The notes: generated by a model from the letters alone, not told the origin. A stretch of DNA of 64,000 nt from Haloarcula amylovorans (GCF_004681185.1 NZ_SRIF01000001.1:930001-994000), one strand, 5' to 3'. Shown: positions 17,399 to 26,807, counted from the first letter of the stretch. Made by a program: numbers and translations.

Positions 17399-18432
17399 AC
17401 GTCCACTTCGAGGTGGGACACCCCGCTCACGTCCACCTGTTCAAACACGCCATCTGGGACCTGGAGGCGGCGGGTCATCAGACGCTGGTGACGGCCCGCG
17501 AGAAGGAGGTGACGACGGACTTACTCGACGCCTACGACATCGACTACCGGGTACTGTCCCGGCAGGCCGACTCGACGCCGGGACTCATCCTGGAGTGGGC
17601 GCTCCGCGAACTCAAACTGGTACGTGCCATCCGCGAGTTCGACTCGGACGTGGTGGTCAGCCACCTCAGCCCCGTCGCGGCACAGGCCGCGCGCCTGACC
17701 GGGACGCCGAGTGTCACCTTCACCGACGACGAGGTGGAGACGCAGACGCTCGAACGCCTGACCGTGCCGTTCACCTCCCGCATCTGTACGCCCGCTAACT
17801 TCGAGATGGACTTCGGCCGGAAACACCGCCGCTACGACGGGTATCACGAACTGGCGTACCTCCATCCCGACCGGTTCGATCCCGACCCTGAACCGTTGAG
17901 CGAGCACGGCATCGCCGTGGACGAACCCTACTACGTCCTGCGGTTCGTTTCGTGGGAGGCACACCACGACGTTGGCAACTCCGGGTTCAGCCGCGAGGCC
18001 AAGCGCGAGCTCGTCGAGTATCTCTCCGGTCACGGCGAGGTGTACATCACCAGCGAGTCCGAACTCCCCGAGGCCTTCGAGGCGTACCGACTCCCGGTCC
18101 CGCCCGAGACGATCCACGACCTGCTGTACTACGCCGACGGCTACGTCGGCGACTCACAGACGATGGCGATGGAGGCCGGACTGCTCGGGACGCCGTCGAT
18201 TCGCTCGAACTCCTTCGTCGGTGACGACGACGTCTCGATGTTCGGCGAACTCGAAGAGCACGGCCTCGTCTTCAACTTCCGTGAGGAAGGTGACGCGATA
18301 GCGAAACTGAAGGAACTGGTCGAGGACCCCGAGACGGCGGCTCGATGGGAGGGCCGCCGCGAGCGACTGCTAGAGGCGCGAGTGGACGTGACCGATATCG
18401 TCCTCGAAGAGGCGCTCGGTGCCGCAGCATGA
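17395..18432 (+). CDS. DUF354 family protein, GT-B-like
   Basis: The 345-residue protein starts MNVHFEVGHPAHVHLFKH, the pattern of DUF354 proteins, which resemble GT-B glycosyltransferases and UDP-GlcNAc 2-epimerases. TPSVTFTDDEVE and GDSQTMAMEAGLLGTPSIRS (the donor-side loop of GT-B folds, about 262-281) support this. It is often found in archaeal surface-polysaccharide clusters. Activity is unproven; a glycosyltransferase role is inferred. It overlaps both neighbours by ATGA. The frame is open upstream, but the ATG at 17395 matches the family N-terminus. Confidence 0.8.
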   Translation: MNVHFEVGHPAHVHLFKHAIWDLEAAGHQTLVTAREKEVTTDLLDAYDIDYRVLSRQADSTPGLILEWALRELKLVRAIREFDSDVVVSHLSPVAAQAARLTGTPSVTFTDDEVETQTLERLTVPFTSRICTPANFEMDFGRKHRRYDGYHELAYLHPDRFDPDPEPLSEHGIAVDEPYYVLRFVSWEAHHDVGNSGFSREAKRELVEYLSGHGEVYITSESELPEAFEAYRLPVPPETIHDLLYYADGYVGDSQTMAMEAGLLGTPSIRSNSFVGDDDVSMFGELEEHGLVFNFREEGDAIAKLKELVEDPETAARWEGRRERLLEARVDVTDIVLEEALGAAA

Positions 18433-19388
18433 CGACGAGAGACCACAATGCGACGGCGAGCGGTCGTACCGAGACGACGAGCGGCCGTGACGTGTCCGAA
18501 AGCGAGGACGCCGCCGTCGACTGGATTCCCGACGACCACGAGTTCGCGCTCTGTCTCACGCACGACGTGGACCGACCGTACAAGACCTACCAATCTGTCT
18601 TCTACGCGCTCACTCGGCAGGACCCGAGTCACTTACTCGACCTCGCGCCGTGGCGGACGCCCTACTGGACGTTCGACGAACTGCTCGACTTCGAGCGCGG
18701 CGAGGGCGTCCGCTCGGCCTTTTACATCTTGGACGAGCAGTCGCTGTTCACCGATCGCTCGCCGACGGAGTGGCTGACGATGGAGGGGTGGCAACTGTAC
18801 GCCGGCCGGTACGACATCGAGGACGACCGCATCCGCGACCTGCTCTCGACGTTGCTGGACGGCGGCTGGGAGGTCGGTCTCCACGGCTCCTACGAGTCAG
18901 TCGACGACCGGGAGCGATTGGCAGCAGAGAAGGACCACCTCGAAACCGTCCTCGGCGAGTCCGTACTGGGCGGTCGGCAACACTATCTCCGTCTCGAAGA
19001 ACCCGAGACGTGGGAGCACTATCGGGACCTCGGTCTCCAGTACGACACGACGTTGGGGAGCCCCACCGAGTACGGGTTCACCGACGGCTACGAACCGTTC
19101 AGACCGTTCGACGACGAGTTCGTCGTCTTCCCCCTGACGGTGATGGAGGCCGCGCTACCGGACCCGAGCGACTCCTTCGAGGCGGCGTGGGCCGCCTGCG
19201 AGTCGTTGCTCACGGAAGCCGAGGAGAACGACGCGGTGATGACGGTGCTGTGGCACCCGCGTCACTTCAGTTCCGACCATCCCGGGTTTGACCGTCTCTA
19301 CCGTCGCCTCGTACGGACTGCACTGGGCCGCGGCGCGTGGGTGGGGCCGCCCGGAGACCTGTACAATGACCGCGTAGGAACCCGATAA
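18429..19388 (+). CDS. Polysaccharide deacetylase-fold protein
   Basis: The 319-residue protein has an acidic, Thr-rich N-terminal tail of about 35 residues. Motif 1 follows as CLTHDVDRPYKTYQ, then a WTFDELLDFERGEGVRSAFYIL segment. GWEVGLHGSYESVDDRERL stands in the place of motif 2, and TVLWHPRHFSS near the C-terminus supplies His. This subtype, with GLHGSYES in place of HTxxH, recurs in exopolysaccharide operons. It ends the 16047-19388 operon. Deacetylase activity is plausible but unproven. The stop codon is shared with the promoter block of the next gene. Confidence 0.75.
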   Translation: MTTRDHNATASGRTETTSGRDVSESEDAAVDWIPDDHEFALCLTHDVDRPYKTYQSVFYALTRQDPSHLLDLAPWRTPYWTFDELLDFERGEGVRSAFYILDEQSLFTDRSPTEWLTMEGWQLYAGRYDIEDDRIRDLLSTLLDGGWEVGLHGSYESVDDRERLAAEKDHLETVLGESVLGGRQHYLRLEEPETWEHYRDLGLQYDTTLGSPTEYGFTDGYEPFRPFDDEFVVFPLTVMEAALPDPSDSFEAAWAACESLLTEAEENDAVMTVLWHPRHFSSDHPGFDRLYRRLVRTALGRGAWVGPPGDLYNDRVGTR

Positions 19389-19392
19389 CCAA
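19385..19392 (+). promoter_or_regulatory. ATAACCAA promoter block overlapping a stop codon
   Basis: CGATAACCAATACCC contains the TAA stop of the preceding gene (19386-19388) and ends 33 bases before the ATG at 19425. It suggests a separate transcript for the FemAB-like gene. Confidence 0.45.
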
Positions 19393-19424
19393 TACCCTTC
19401 CATAGCGACTCGGAAGCGAGCAAT

Positions 19425-20429
19425 ATGCGAGTCGAACGACTGACGCTCTCCGAGTGGGGGGACGCGCTACCGAACACTGGCTACGAGGTGTTTCACAGGC
19501 CGGCGGCGCTCTCCGTCATCGAGCGCTACGCCGACGGCGAACTCATCCTGTTCGGCGGGTTCAAGGGCGACCAACCGGTCGGCCTGCTTCCCGTCGTCGA
19601 GACGACCAGAACCGTCGGCCGGACGCTCATGTCCCCGCCGCCGGGGATGAACATCCCGCGCCTCGGCCCGATCGTGATGCCGACCAGCCCGAAACAGCGC
19701 AAGCGAGAGCGCGTGAACAAGAAATTCGTCGAGGCGGTGCTAGAGGAGATCGACGCGATGGGACCGCTGTCGCTGGTCCGACTCCTGACGCCGCGACAGT
19801 ACGGCGACCCGCGCCCGTTCCAGTGGGCGGACTTCGACCTCACGACACAGTTCACGTACGTGGTCGACCTCGCCGAGACGGACGCGGACGCGGTCCTCGG
19901 TTCCTTCTCGAAGAGCCTCCGACGCGACATCCGCCGAGGCCGAGAGAGCGACGTCACCGTCTCCGTCGAGGGACTGGACGCCGCCGAGGCCATCTACCGG
20001 ACGACGCGGGACCGCTACGCCGACCAGAACCGCGGCTTCTCGCTGTCGTGGCCTTACGTCCGCGACCTCGTCACCGAACTCGGCGACGACGCGCGCACCT
20101 ACGTCGCGCGGTCGGCCGACGGCGAGTTCCTCTCGGGCGTGACCGTCCTCTACGGCCCGGACACGGCGTACTTCTGGCAGGGCGGCGCGAAGACTGACCA
20201 CGACGGAATCGTCGTCAACAGCCTCATCCACTGGCGCGTCATCGAAGACATTCTGGCCGATCCGACTTTCGAGGGCGTCACCGAGTACGACCTGATGGGC
20301 GCGAACACCCGACGCCTCTGTGATTACAAGGGCAAGTTCGCCGGCGAGTTGGTCCCGTACTACACGATCGAGACGGACAGTGCGGCGATGAACATCGCGA
20401 AGTCCGCGTTCATGGCGGTGACCCGGTGA
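19425..20429 (+). CDS. FemAB/GNAT-like acyltransferase of a surface-glycan cluster
   Basis: The 334-residue protein matches the two-lobe GNAT fold of the FemAB-related family. The N-terminal lobe includes LFGGFKGDQPVGLLPVVET. The C-terminal lobe (about 170-320) has SKSLRRDIRRGRE, RSADGEFLSGVTVLYGPDTAYFWQGG and YDLMGANTRRLCDYKGKF, the last being characteristic. In bacteria such proteins transfer amino acids to lipid-linked sugars; in haloarchaeal glycan clusters they probably add an acyl or aminoacyl group to a sugar. The substrate is unknown. It is coupled to the next gene through TGATG. Confidence 0.75.
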   Translation: MRVERLTLSEWGDALPNTGYEVFHRPAALSVIERYADGELILFGGFKGDQPVGLLPVVETTRTVGRTLMSPPPGMNIPRLGPIVMPTSPKQRKRERVNKKFVEAVLEEIDAMGPLSLVRLLTPRQYGDPRPFQWADFDLTTQFTYVVDLAETDADAVLGSFSKSLRRDIRRGRESDVTVSVEGLDAAEAIYRTTRDRYADQNRGFSLSWPYVRDLVTELGDDARTYVARSADGEFLSGVTVLYGPDTAYFWQGGAKTDHDGIVVNSLIHWRVIEDILADPTFEGVTEYDLMGANTRRLCDYKGKFAGELVPYYTIETDSAAMNIAKSAFMAVTR

Positions 20430-21379
20430 TGTCGTTGCGCGTCCTCAACCTCGTGACCAACGAGGAAGCGCAGTTCTTCCGCGCCCAGGTCGAAGAACTC
20501 GAACGCCGCGGCGTCGAGTTGACGACGCTGTCGGTCCCCGGCCGGAACCGCTCTGAGTCCATCGACGCCAAGGAAGACGGCGAGCGGTCGGTACTCGAAT
20601 ACGCGCGCTTCTATCCGTCGGTGCTGGCGAACTCGCTGGACAGCTACGACCTCATCCACGCCAACTACGGCCTGACTGCGCCGATGGCCGTCGCCCAGCC
20701 GCGATTGCCCGTCGTGCTGTCGCTATGGGGAACAGACCTCATGGGCAAGTACGGGCCTGTCACTAAGCGGTTCGCACACTTCTGTGACGAGGTCATCGTC
20801 ATGTCCGAAGGGATGGCCGAAGAGTACGACGGCGACTGTCTCGTCATCCCGCACGGCGTCGACCTCTCGGTGTTCCGCCCCATCGAGCAATCCGAGGCGC
20901 GCGAGAAACTCGGCTGGCCGCAGGACGAGCGCATCGTCCTGTTCCCCTACCCGCCAAAACGGGACGTGAAGAACCACCCGCGAGCGAAACGTATCGTCGA
21001 ACGCGCGAGCGACCGCGTGGGGGAACCAGTCACGCTCGAAACGGCGACCGGCGTCCCGCACGACCGGATGCCGTACTACCTCAACGCCGCCGACGCGATG
21101 ATCATGACCTCCCGCCGAGAGGGGTCACCCAACACGGTCAAGGAGGCGATGGCCTGTAACCTCCCTGTCGTCTCCACCGACGTCGGCGACGTCAGGACGC
21201 GGCTCGACCCGGTCGATCCCTCGACGGTCAGCGACGACGACCACGACCTCGTCGCCGGCCTCACAGAGATACTCGAACGCGGCGAACGCTCGACCGGTCG
21301 CGAGTATGCCGCCGATATCGCCCTCGAACGGATGGGTGAACGGATCGTCGCGGTCTACGAAAAAGTGATAGAGGACTGA
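20429..21379 (+). CDS. Glycosyltransferase family 4
   Basis: The 316-residue GT-B protein lacks a long N-terminal acceptor domain and is slightly shorter than usual. VLSLWGTDLMG and VIPHGVDLSVFRP (about 138-150) precede the donor-site region PYYLNAADAMIMTSRREGSPNTVKEAMACN, in which the EGSP and EAMA elements are the EX7E type site. It should transfer a sugar from a nucleotide donor to a growing lipid-linked glycan in the cytoplasm. The start at ATG 20429 shares one base with the stop of the previous gene; a GTG at 20426 is also possible. Confidence 0.85.
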   Translation: MSLRVLNLVTNEEAQFFRAQVEELERRGVELTTLSVPGRNRSESIDAKEDGERSVLEYARFYPSVLANSLDSYDLIHANYGLTAPMAVAQPRLPVVLSLWGTDLMGKYGPVTKRFAHFCDEVIVMSEGMAEEYDGDCLVIPHGVDLSVFRPIEQSEAREKLGWPQDERIVLFPYPPKRDVKNHPRAKRIVERASDRVGEPVTLETATGVPHDRMPYYLNAADAMIMTSRREGSPNTVKEAMACNLPVVSTDVGDVRTRLDPVDPSTVSDDDHDLVAGLTEILERGERSTGREYAADIALERMGERIVAVYEKVIED

Positions 21380-21414
21380 ACGGAAAATCGACCCATACTA
21401 CGCACAATCAGACC

Positions 21415-21422
21415 ATAACAAT
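21415..21422 (+). promoter_or_regulatory. ATAACAAT promoter block (CCATAACAATGC)
   Basis: GACCATAACAATGCCTG ends 37 bases before the ATG at 21459, giving a predicted leader of about 10 nt. Confidence 0.55.
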
Positions 21423-21458
21423 GCCTGAACACTTCACAGCAGGGGCCAGATAGCCGAA

Positions 21459-23330
21459 ATGTCACTGAATAGACGCCGTCACGTCGCCGTCCTCCTCGTC
21501 GGCTTCCTCGCATACACGATCGGCGTGTGGTTCGCCGCACAGAAACAGCCGACCGGCTACGAAATATCTATCTACACCGCGACGCCGATCGCGTTCTGGG
21601 CGGGCGTCGCCGTCGCCTTCGTCTCCGCCGTCCTCGTCGGCCTGAACGCGCCGACGGGCACGCTCCGCAACCGCCTCGCGCTCTTACTCGGGACGCTCGT
21701 CGGCATCTCGATGGCCGCGCTCCCGACGATACGGGACTACTACTACTACGGCCTCGGCGATGCCCTCTCCTATCTCGGCTGGACGCGGATGATAGCCGAG
21801 GGGACGCTGAACCCCGTGAACTTCCTCTATCCGGGTATCCACAGCACCGCCGTCGTGTTGACGTCGGTGACCGGCCTCGCACCGCGCCGGACGCTCCAGC
21901 TCGTGATGGTCGCCTTCATCGCGCTGTATATCCTGTTTACGGGCCTGTGCGTGGCGCGACTTGCCGCCCGGTCGAACGCGATCGCCGTGGGTGTCTTCTT
22001 CGCGCTCTTGTTCTTGCCCATCAACAACATCCACACGTACATCTTCCCGTACCCGACGAGTGCCGCCATCTTCTTCACCCCGTTCGCGCTGTACCTCGTC
22101 CTCCGATACCTCGGTGACGGCAGCTCGCTGCTCTCGGTCAGAGGTCTGCCCCTCCTGACACCGCTCGGTCTCTTGCTGATGCTGGCCGGCATCAGTGCCA
22201 TCCTCATTCACCCGCAGTCCGGGTCGAACGTCCTGTTCATCATCGCCGCTGGGTTCGGATTGCAGGTGCTCGCCGCCATCTACGAGATCTGGACAGAGCG
22301 CCGGAATCGAGCGTCGCTCTCCACTACGTACGGTCAATCGGGGACGCGATACACGGCACATCGCTCGCTTGCGCCACAGGCCGTCGTCGTCGGGCTATTC
22401 TTCGCGCTGTGGACGCCTCGGTTCGACCGGGCGACGGGAACGATGGGGACCGTCATCAGCGGCCTGCTGTACGGAGCGAACCCGGCCGACGAGATATCCA
22501 CCTCGGCGAGCTCGCTCACCGCCATTGGCAGCGGTATCGGTGTCCTCTTCGCCAAGATATTCCTCGTTAGTGCCGTCCTCTCAGTCGTCGCTGGGCTGGT
22601 GATGCTCGCAGCCCTCTCCGGTCGCCTCGACGAGCGCTACCCCGACCGCAACGCGCTGTTGCGGTACGTCACCTTCGGGTTCGTCCCTGTCTTCATGCTG
22701 TTCGGTATCTTCTTCATCACGAGCGTCACTCGCCAGCCGTTCCGCTATCTCGGATTCATGATGGTGTTCGTGACTATTCTCGTGGCCGTGGCCGTCTCCG
22801 ACGGCATTCCGTTCGGACTCTCCTTCTCCTCGGACAACTGGCGGGCTGCCGTCGCAGTGGTGCTGGTCCTGCTGTTGATTCCGCAGGCGCTGATAATCCA
22901 TCAGTCGCCACACATGTACAAGACCTCCGACCACGTCCCCGAGACGTACATGGAGGGCCACGTCACCACCTTCGAGAACCGCGACCCGTCGGTGTGGTTC
23001 GCCGGCCCGCGCGGGGGACCGCGCCGCTACGTCGACGCCTACTACGGGACGACCTACTCCGACTACACGCCGAGCGGCGAGCACTTCCCGGGCAAAGAGG
23101 ATAAGATACCCTTCGCCGTCTTCGGGACGAACACCACGACACACTACTCACACTGTCGATACGTCCCGCTGACGTCACGCGATTACGAGAAGGAGATCGG
23201 GCTGTACGACGGGTTCCGCTACTCCGCGGAGGACTTCGAGAACTTCCGGCAGAACCCCGACGTCTACCGCGTCCAGTCGAACGGTGACTACCGCCTCTAC
23301 TTCGTCAGAGGTGAGGACTGCTTGCGATGA
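21459..23330 (+). CDS. Polytopic membrane protein, possible GT-C glycosyltransferase or glycan polymerase
   Basis: The 623-residue protein has about twelve membrane helices between residues 6 and 480, and a C-terminal soluble domain of about 140 residues predicted outside the cell. The first large loop, YYYYGLGDALSYLGWTRMI (about 90-108), contains an acidic residue where GT-C enzymes hold a catalytic Asp. The layout resembles STT3-like and mannosyltransferase-like GT-C proteins, but no WWDYG-type motif is present, so it is not AglB. It overlaps the flippase gene by ATGA, which suggests action on the same lipid-linked glycan. Confidence 0.65.
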   Translation: MSLNRRRHVAVLLVGFLAYTIGVWFAAQKQPTGYEISIYTATPIAFWAGVAVAFVSAVLVGLNAPTGTLRNRLALLLGTLVGISMAALPTIRDYYYYGLGDALSYLGWTRMIAEGTLNPVNFLYPGIHSTAVVLTSVTGLAPRRTLQLVMVAFIALYILFTGLCVARLAARSNAIAVGVFFALLFLPINNIHTYIFPYPTSAAIFFTPFALYLVLRYLGDGSSLLSVRGLPLLTPLGLLLMLAGISAILIHPQSGSNVLFIIAAGFGLQVLAAIYEIWTERRNRASLSTTYGQSGTRYTAHRSLAPQAVVVGLFFALWTPRFDRATGTMGTVISGLLYGANPADEISTSASSLTAIGSGIGVLFAKIFLVSAVLSVVAGLVMLAALSGRLDERYPDRNALLRYVTFGFVPVFMLFGIFFITSVTRQPFRYLGFMMVFVTILVAVAVSDGIPFGLSFSSDNWRAAVAVVLVLLLIPQALIIHQSPHMYKTSDHVPETYMEGHVTTFENRDPSVWFAGPRGGPRRYVDAYYGTTYSDYTPSGEHFPGKEDKIPFAVFGTNTTTHYSHCRYVPLTSRDYEKEIGLYDGFRYSAEDFENFRQNPDVYRVQSNGDYRLYFVRGEDCLR

Positions 23331-24796
23331 GCATCCAAGAGCGCATCGCCACCGGCTTCAAGGCGTCGCTCGCCGCTCGCGTCGTCCACGCGCTGGCAAA
23401 CGGTGCACTCTTGCTCGTTCTGACGCGGTACCTCCTCGACCCGGACCAGTACGGTCTGCTGTACTTCGCCATCTCCGTCGTCGGCGTTGCGGAACTGTTC
23501 GGGACGCTCGGCGTCCCGAAGGCGACGGCCCGCTACGTCAACGAATACGTAGAGAGAGACGCGACGCAGGTCCGCTACATCCTCCGATGGTCACTCGCCG
23601 TTATCGTCGGCATCGCCGTCGCTGTCGCGTTAGTCTTTGCTGTGGCCAGTGACCCCCTCGCGACGCTGCTCGGTCGACCGGAGGCCGCGCCGCTGTTGGC
23701 CATCGGTGGCTTCTACGTCGTCGGCCGCTCGCTCTTTGGTTACCTGAAGTCGGTCTTTCAGGCGTTCAACCGCGTCACCTACAGCGCCGTACTGACCAGT
23801 ATCAACAGCGTCGTGCGGCTGATAACCGCCGCCGGGCTAGTTGCGACCGGGTACGGCATCGCTGGGGCGATGACGGGCTACGTCGTCGGTTTCTTCGTCA
23901 CTGCCGCCGTCGGAATCGTGCTGCTATACGTCCGATTCTACCGGACGCTCCCGCCCGACGGGTCGATAGACCCCGACCTCCGAACCCGGCTGCTCCGGTA
24001 CAGCGTTCCGACGGCGGCGACGAGAGCGAGCGTCGTCGTCGACAGCAAGATGGACACCGTTCTCGTCGGCATCCTCGCGACACCGGCCGCCGTCGGATTC
24101 TACACGCTCGCCAGACAGATAGCCGACCTCTGTATCGCACCCGCGCAGTCGCTCGGATTCACCATCACGCCGACGCTCGGCGAGCAGTCCGCCGCGGAGA
24201 ACCGCGAGCGAGCGGGCAACATCTACGCCGCGTCGCTGCGGAACGTCCTCTTGCTGTACGTCCCTGCCGCGTTCGGGCTCGCCGTCGTCGCCGAACCGAC
24301 CGTTCGATACGTCGTCGGTCCCGACTACCTCGGCGCAGTGCGGCTGATTCAACTCTACGGCCTCTTCGTGGTCGTTCGGGCGGTTCACAAGATTACCGGC
24401 TCGGCCCTCGACTATCTCGGACTGGCCCGCGTTCGAGCGGTCGCTAGAGGCGTCAGCGCCGTCTGCAACGTCGGATTGAACGTCCTCCTCATCCCCCCGC
24501 TTGGCGCGCTCGGGGCTGGCATCGCGACGGTGATAACGTACACCGCCTACACGCTGGTCAACGTCTACTACATCCACCGCGAACTCCCCTTCGACGCAAC
24601 GGCCATCGGGAGTCACCTCGCGCGTGTCCTCGCTATCGCCGCCGTCATGGCCGGGGCCGTGATGACGGTGATGCCCCACGTCACGGGCCTTCTCACACTC
24701 GCCGGGGCGATCGTCGTCGGTGGCGGCGTCTGGGCCGGTCTCGCCGTCGTCAGCGGGCTGCTCAAGCCCCGCGCCGTCCTCGCGTTCATGAGCTGA
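23327..24796 (+). CDS. Wzx-type polysaccharide flippase (MATE/MOP superfamily)
   Basis: The 489-residue protein has about fourteen hydrophobic segments, the number usual for O-antigen flippases. The N-terminal region KASLAARVVHALANGALLLV, then DPDQYGLLYFAISVVGVAELFGTLGV, is typical of the polysaccharide biosynthesis protein family (RfbX/AglR type). It should move a lipid-linked oligosaccharide across the membrane. It overlaps the GT-C-like gene by four bases, and both precede the formyltransferase, which has its own promoter. Confidence 0.85.
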   Translation: MSIQERIATGFKASLAARVVHALANGALLLVLTRYLLDPDQYGLLYFAISVVGVAELFGTLGVPKATARYVNEYVERDATQVRYILRWSLAVIVGIAVAVALVFAVASDPLATLLGRPEAAPLLAIGGFYVVGRSLFGYLKSVFQAFNRVTYSAVLTSINSVVRLITAAGLVATGYGIAGAMTGYVVGFFVTAAVGIVLLYVRFYRTLPPDGSIDPDLRTRLLRYSVPTAATRASVVVDSKMDTVLVGILATPAAVGFYTLARQIADLCIAPAQSLGFTITPTLGEQSAAENRERAGNIYAASLRNVLLLYVPAAFGLAVVAEPTVRYVVGPDYLGAVRLIQLYGLFVVVRAVHKITGSALDYLGLARVRAVARGVSAVCNVGLNVLLIPPLGALGAGIATVITYTAYTLVNVYYIHRELPFDATAIGSHLARVLAIAAVMAGAVMTVMPHVTGLLTLAGAIVVGGGVWAGLAVVSGLLKPRAVLAFMS

Positions 24797-24833
24797 GAGC
24801 GTTATCTTCGACGACTAGCCGCACAGGGACTCC

Positions 24834-24841
24834 ATAACTAC
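24834..24841 (+). promoter_or_regulatory. ATAACTAC promoter block (variant)
   Basis: CTCCATAACTACACC ends 26 bases before the ATG at 24867, the standard leaderless spacing. Confidence 0.6.
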
Positions 24842-24866
24842 ACCGCCGTTCTGACTAGAACCGGCC

Positions 24867-25724
24867 ATGCCATCAGTCGCGTTCATGGGGAGCCATCCCC
24901 TCGGCGAACGATGCCTCGAACTGCTCACCGACGACGACGCCTTCGACGTGAAACTGGTCGTCACGTACGGCCCCGACGAAGACACCTGGTGGGACGGCTG
25001 TCTGTACGACACCGCCGAAGAACTCGGTCACACTGCCGTCACGCGCGAGGACGAACGGGACGTGCTGGACCTCGACATCGACTACTTGCTCTCGGTGTAC
25101 TACCCGAACATCCTCGGCGAGGAGCTGCTCGACCATCCGAACGTCGCGCCGCTGAACCTCCACCAGGCGGAACTGCCGCGCTACCGCGGGAGCAACGTCT
25201 TCAGTCACGCTATCCTGAACGCCCGCGAGGACGACCACTGGAAGTACGGCACCACGTTTCACGTCATGGCCCCGGAGGTCGACGCCGGCGACATCGTCGC
25301 CCGCGCGTTCGTCCCTATCCGTGAGACGGACACCGCCCGAACGCTGTACGACCGCGTCACCGAGAAGTCCGTCGAGATGTTCCGCGAACAGCTCCCGACG
25401 ATGCGAGAGCAACGCGCCCACGAACTGGCGACCCCGCAGTCGGCCTTCGACGGCGAGCGCTACTTCTACACCAAGCAGAGCCTCGACGGCGAGAAGGAAA
25501 TCTCACCCGAACGACTGGCGGCGACCGACGAGGTCACCCAACTGGAAGTGTACGACAAGATCCGCGCGCTCGACTTTCCGCCGTTCCAGCCGGCCTACAC
25601 GAAACTCGGCGGCCACCGCGTCCAGTTGACCGCCACGTCGTACGAAGACCTCTTCGACGACGCGCCGGTCCCAGACTTCGAGGTCGACGCTCCCGAGGAG
25701 TCGACGCCGCTGGCGCAGGACTAA
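24867..25724 (+). CDS. Formyltransferase family protein, probable sugar N-formyltransferase
   Basis: The 285-residue protein has the formyltransferase core: APLNLHQAELPRYRGSNVF (about 96-114) with the catalytic Asn-His pair, and APEVDAGDIVA (about 135-145) with the catalytic Asp. In sugar N-formyltransferases these residues move a formyl group from 10-formyl-tetrahydrofolate to the amine of a dTDP- or UDP-aminosugar. The C-terminal part (about 190-270) is shorter than in methionyl-tRNA formyltransferase, which archaea do not need. The adjacent aminotransferase and Gfo/Idh genes could provide the aminosugar. The exact sugar is unknown. Confidence 0.8.
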   Translation: MPSVAFMGSHPLGERCLELLTDDDAFDVKLVVTYGPDEDTWWDGCLYDTAEELGHTAVTREDERDVLDLDIDYLLSVYYPNILGEELLDHPNVAPLNLHQAELPRYRGSNVFSHAILNAREDDHWKYGTTFHVMAPEVDAGDIVARAFVPIRETDTARTLYDRVTEKSVEMFREQLPTMREQRAHELATPQSAFDGERYFYTKQSLDGEKEISPERLAATDEVTQLEVYDKIRALDFPPFQPAYTKLGGHRVQLTATSYEDLFDDAPVPDFEVDAPEESTPLAQD

Positions 25725-25802
25725 CGACGCGGGAGCGTTCCGGGAACCGAGTGGCACAGCAGAATCAGCTTCTTTCGGACGATTAGGACAAAAGCGCCGC
25801 GC

Positions 25803-26807
25803 TCAGGGCTGTTGGACCATCGGCGGCTGCTCGACGTCCACGACAATGTTCTCCGCGGCGGAGCGTTCGACGTGTTCGAGCGTCTCGACGGCACGGGCTC
25901 CGACCTCGCCGCTCGCGGGCGGCTGGGTCCCGTTCTCGCTGGCCTCGATGAAGGACTCGACCTCGAACTTCAGCGGTTCGCGTTCCTCGGCCGTATGGGT
26001 GATGGAACCGTCGCTGCGCGATTTCAGCCCGTCGGTCGGGTCCGAGAACACCTCGGCGTCGAACAGTTCGAGTTTCGTGTTCTCTAAGTAGTCGATATAC
26101 GCGGAGCGATTCGACCCGACAACGACGAGGTCGCGGGTCTTATCGAACACCGGGATCTGCCACGAGGAGTTGATGACGCCTGTGGTGTCGCCGTAGCCGA
26201 GCGTTATCGTCGCCGTCTCGGTGATGCCCTCACGGACGAACGAGTCGAGTTGCCCGTGGACGGTGTCGGGCCTGCTGTCGAGTAGGTAGTCGTAGATGTC
26301 CACGTCGTGGACCGCAAGCGAGTAGACCACGCCGGTCGTCGTCCGCGGGACACGGAAGGAGAAGCGACGGGTCTGGAGGTACTTGATGCGCCCGAGCTCG
26401 CCGCGGTCGATGCGGCGTTTCAGCGCCCGCAGCGCCGGGTGGTAGCGGAAGATGTGGCCCACCCCGAGCGTGCAGTCGTTGTCCTCGGCCGTTGTGACGA
26501 GGTCCCACGCCTCCTCGCTGGTCAGCGCCAGCGGTTTCTCGACCAGGAGGTCGATGCCGTTGTTCAGCATCGCGTCGCCGATGGCCGGGTGGGTCGTCGA
26601 GGGCGTCGCCACCGTTGCGGCGTCGACGTCCAGGTCGTCGACGTCGGTGACGTACGGCAGGTCGTAGGTGTCTGCCAGCGATTCGACGCGGCTCTCGTCC
26701 ACGTCACAGATGACTACCTCGTCTAGCTGGCCGTCGTCCAACAGCTCCTTGGCGACTCTGACGTGGTTCTTCCCCCAGTAGCCCGTGCCGACGACGCCGT
26801 ATCTCAT
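25803..26807 (-). CDS. Gfo/Idh/MocA family oxidoreductase
   Basis: The 334-residue protein begins MRYGVVGTGYWGKNHVRVAKE, with the dinucleotide-binding GxGxxG, and has the EKPLALTSEEA motif (about 94). H-rich VGHIFRYHPALRALK follows. The start at 26807 overlaps the stop of the DegT aminotransferase by ATGA, and the longer open frame upstream lies inside that gene. In the Wbp-type pathway such an enzyme oxidises C3 of a UDP-sugar before transamination; here it is the second gene of a two-gene operon. Confidence 0.85.
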   Translation of the reverse strand: MRYGVVGTGYWGKNHVRVAKELLDDGQLDEVVICDVDESRVESLADTYDLPYVTDVDDLDVDAATVATPSTTHPAIGDAMLNNGIDLLVEKPLALTSEEAWDLVTTAEDNDCTLGVGHIFRYHPALRALKRRIDRGELGRIKYLQTRRFSFRVPRTTTGVVYSLAVHDVDIYDYLLDSRPDTVHGQLDSFVREGITETATITLGYGDTTGVINSSWQIPVFDKTRDLVVVGSNRSAYIDYLENTKLELFDAEVFSDPTDGLKSRSDGSITHTAEEREPLKFEVESFIEASENGTQPPASGEVGARAVETLEHVERSAAENIVVDVEQPPMVQQP

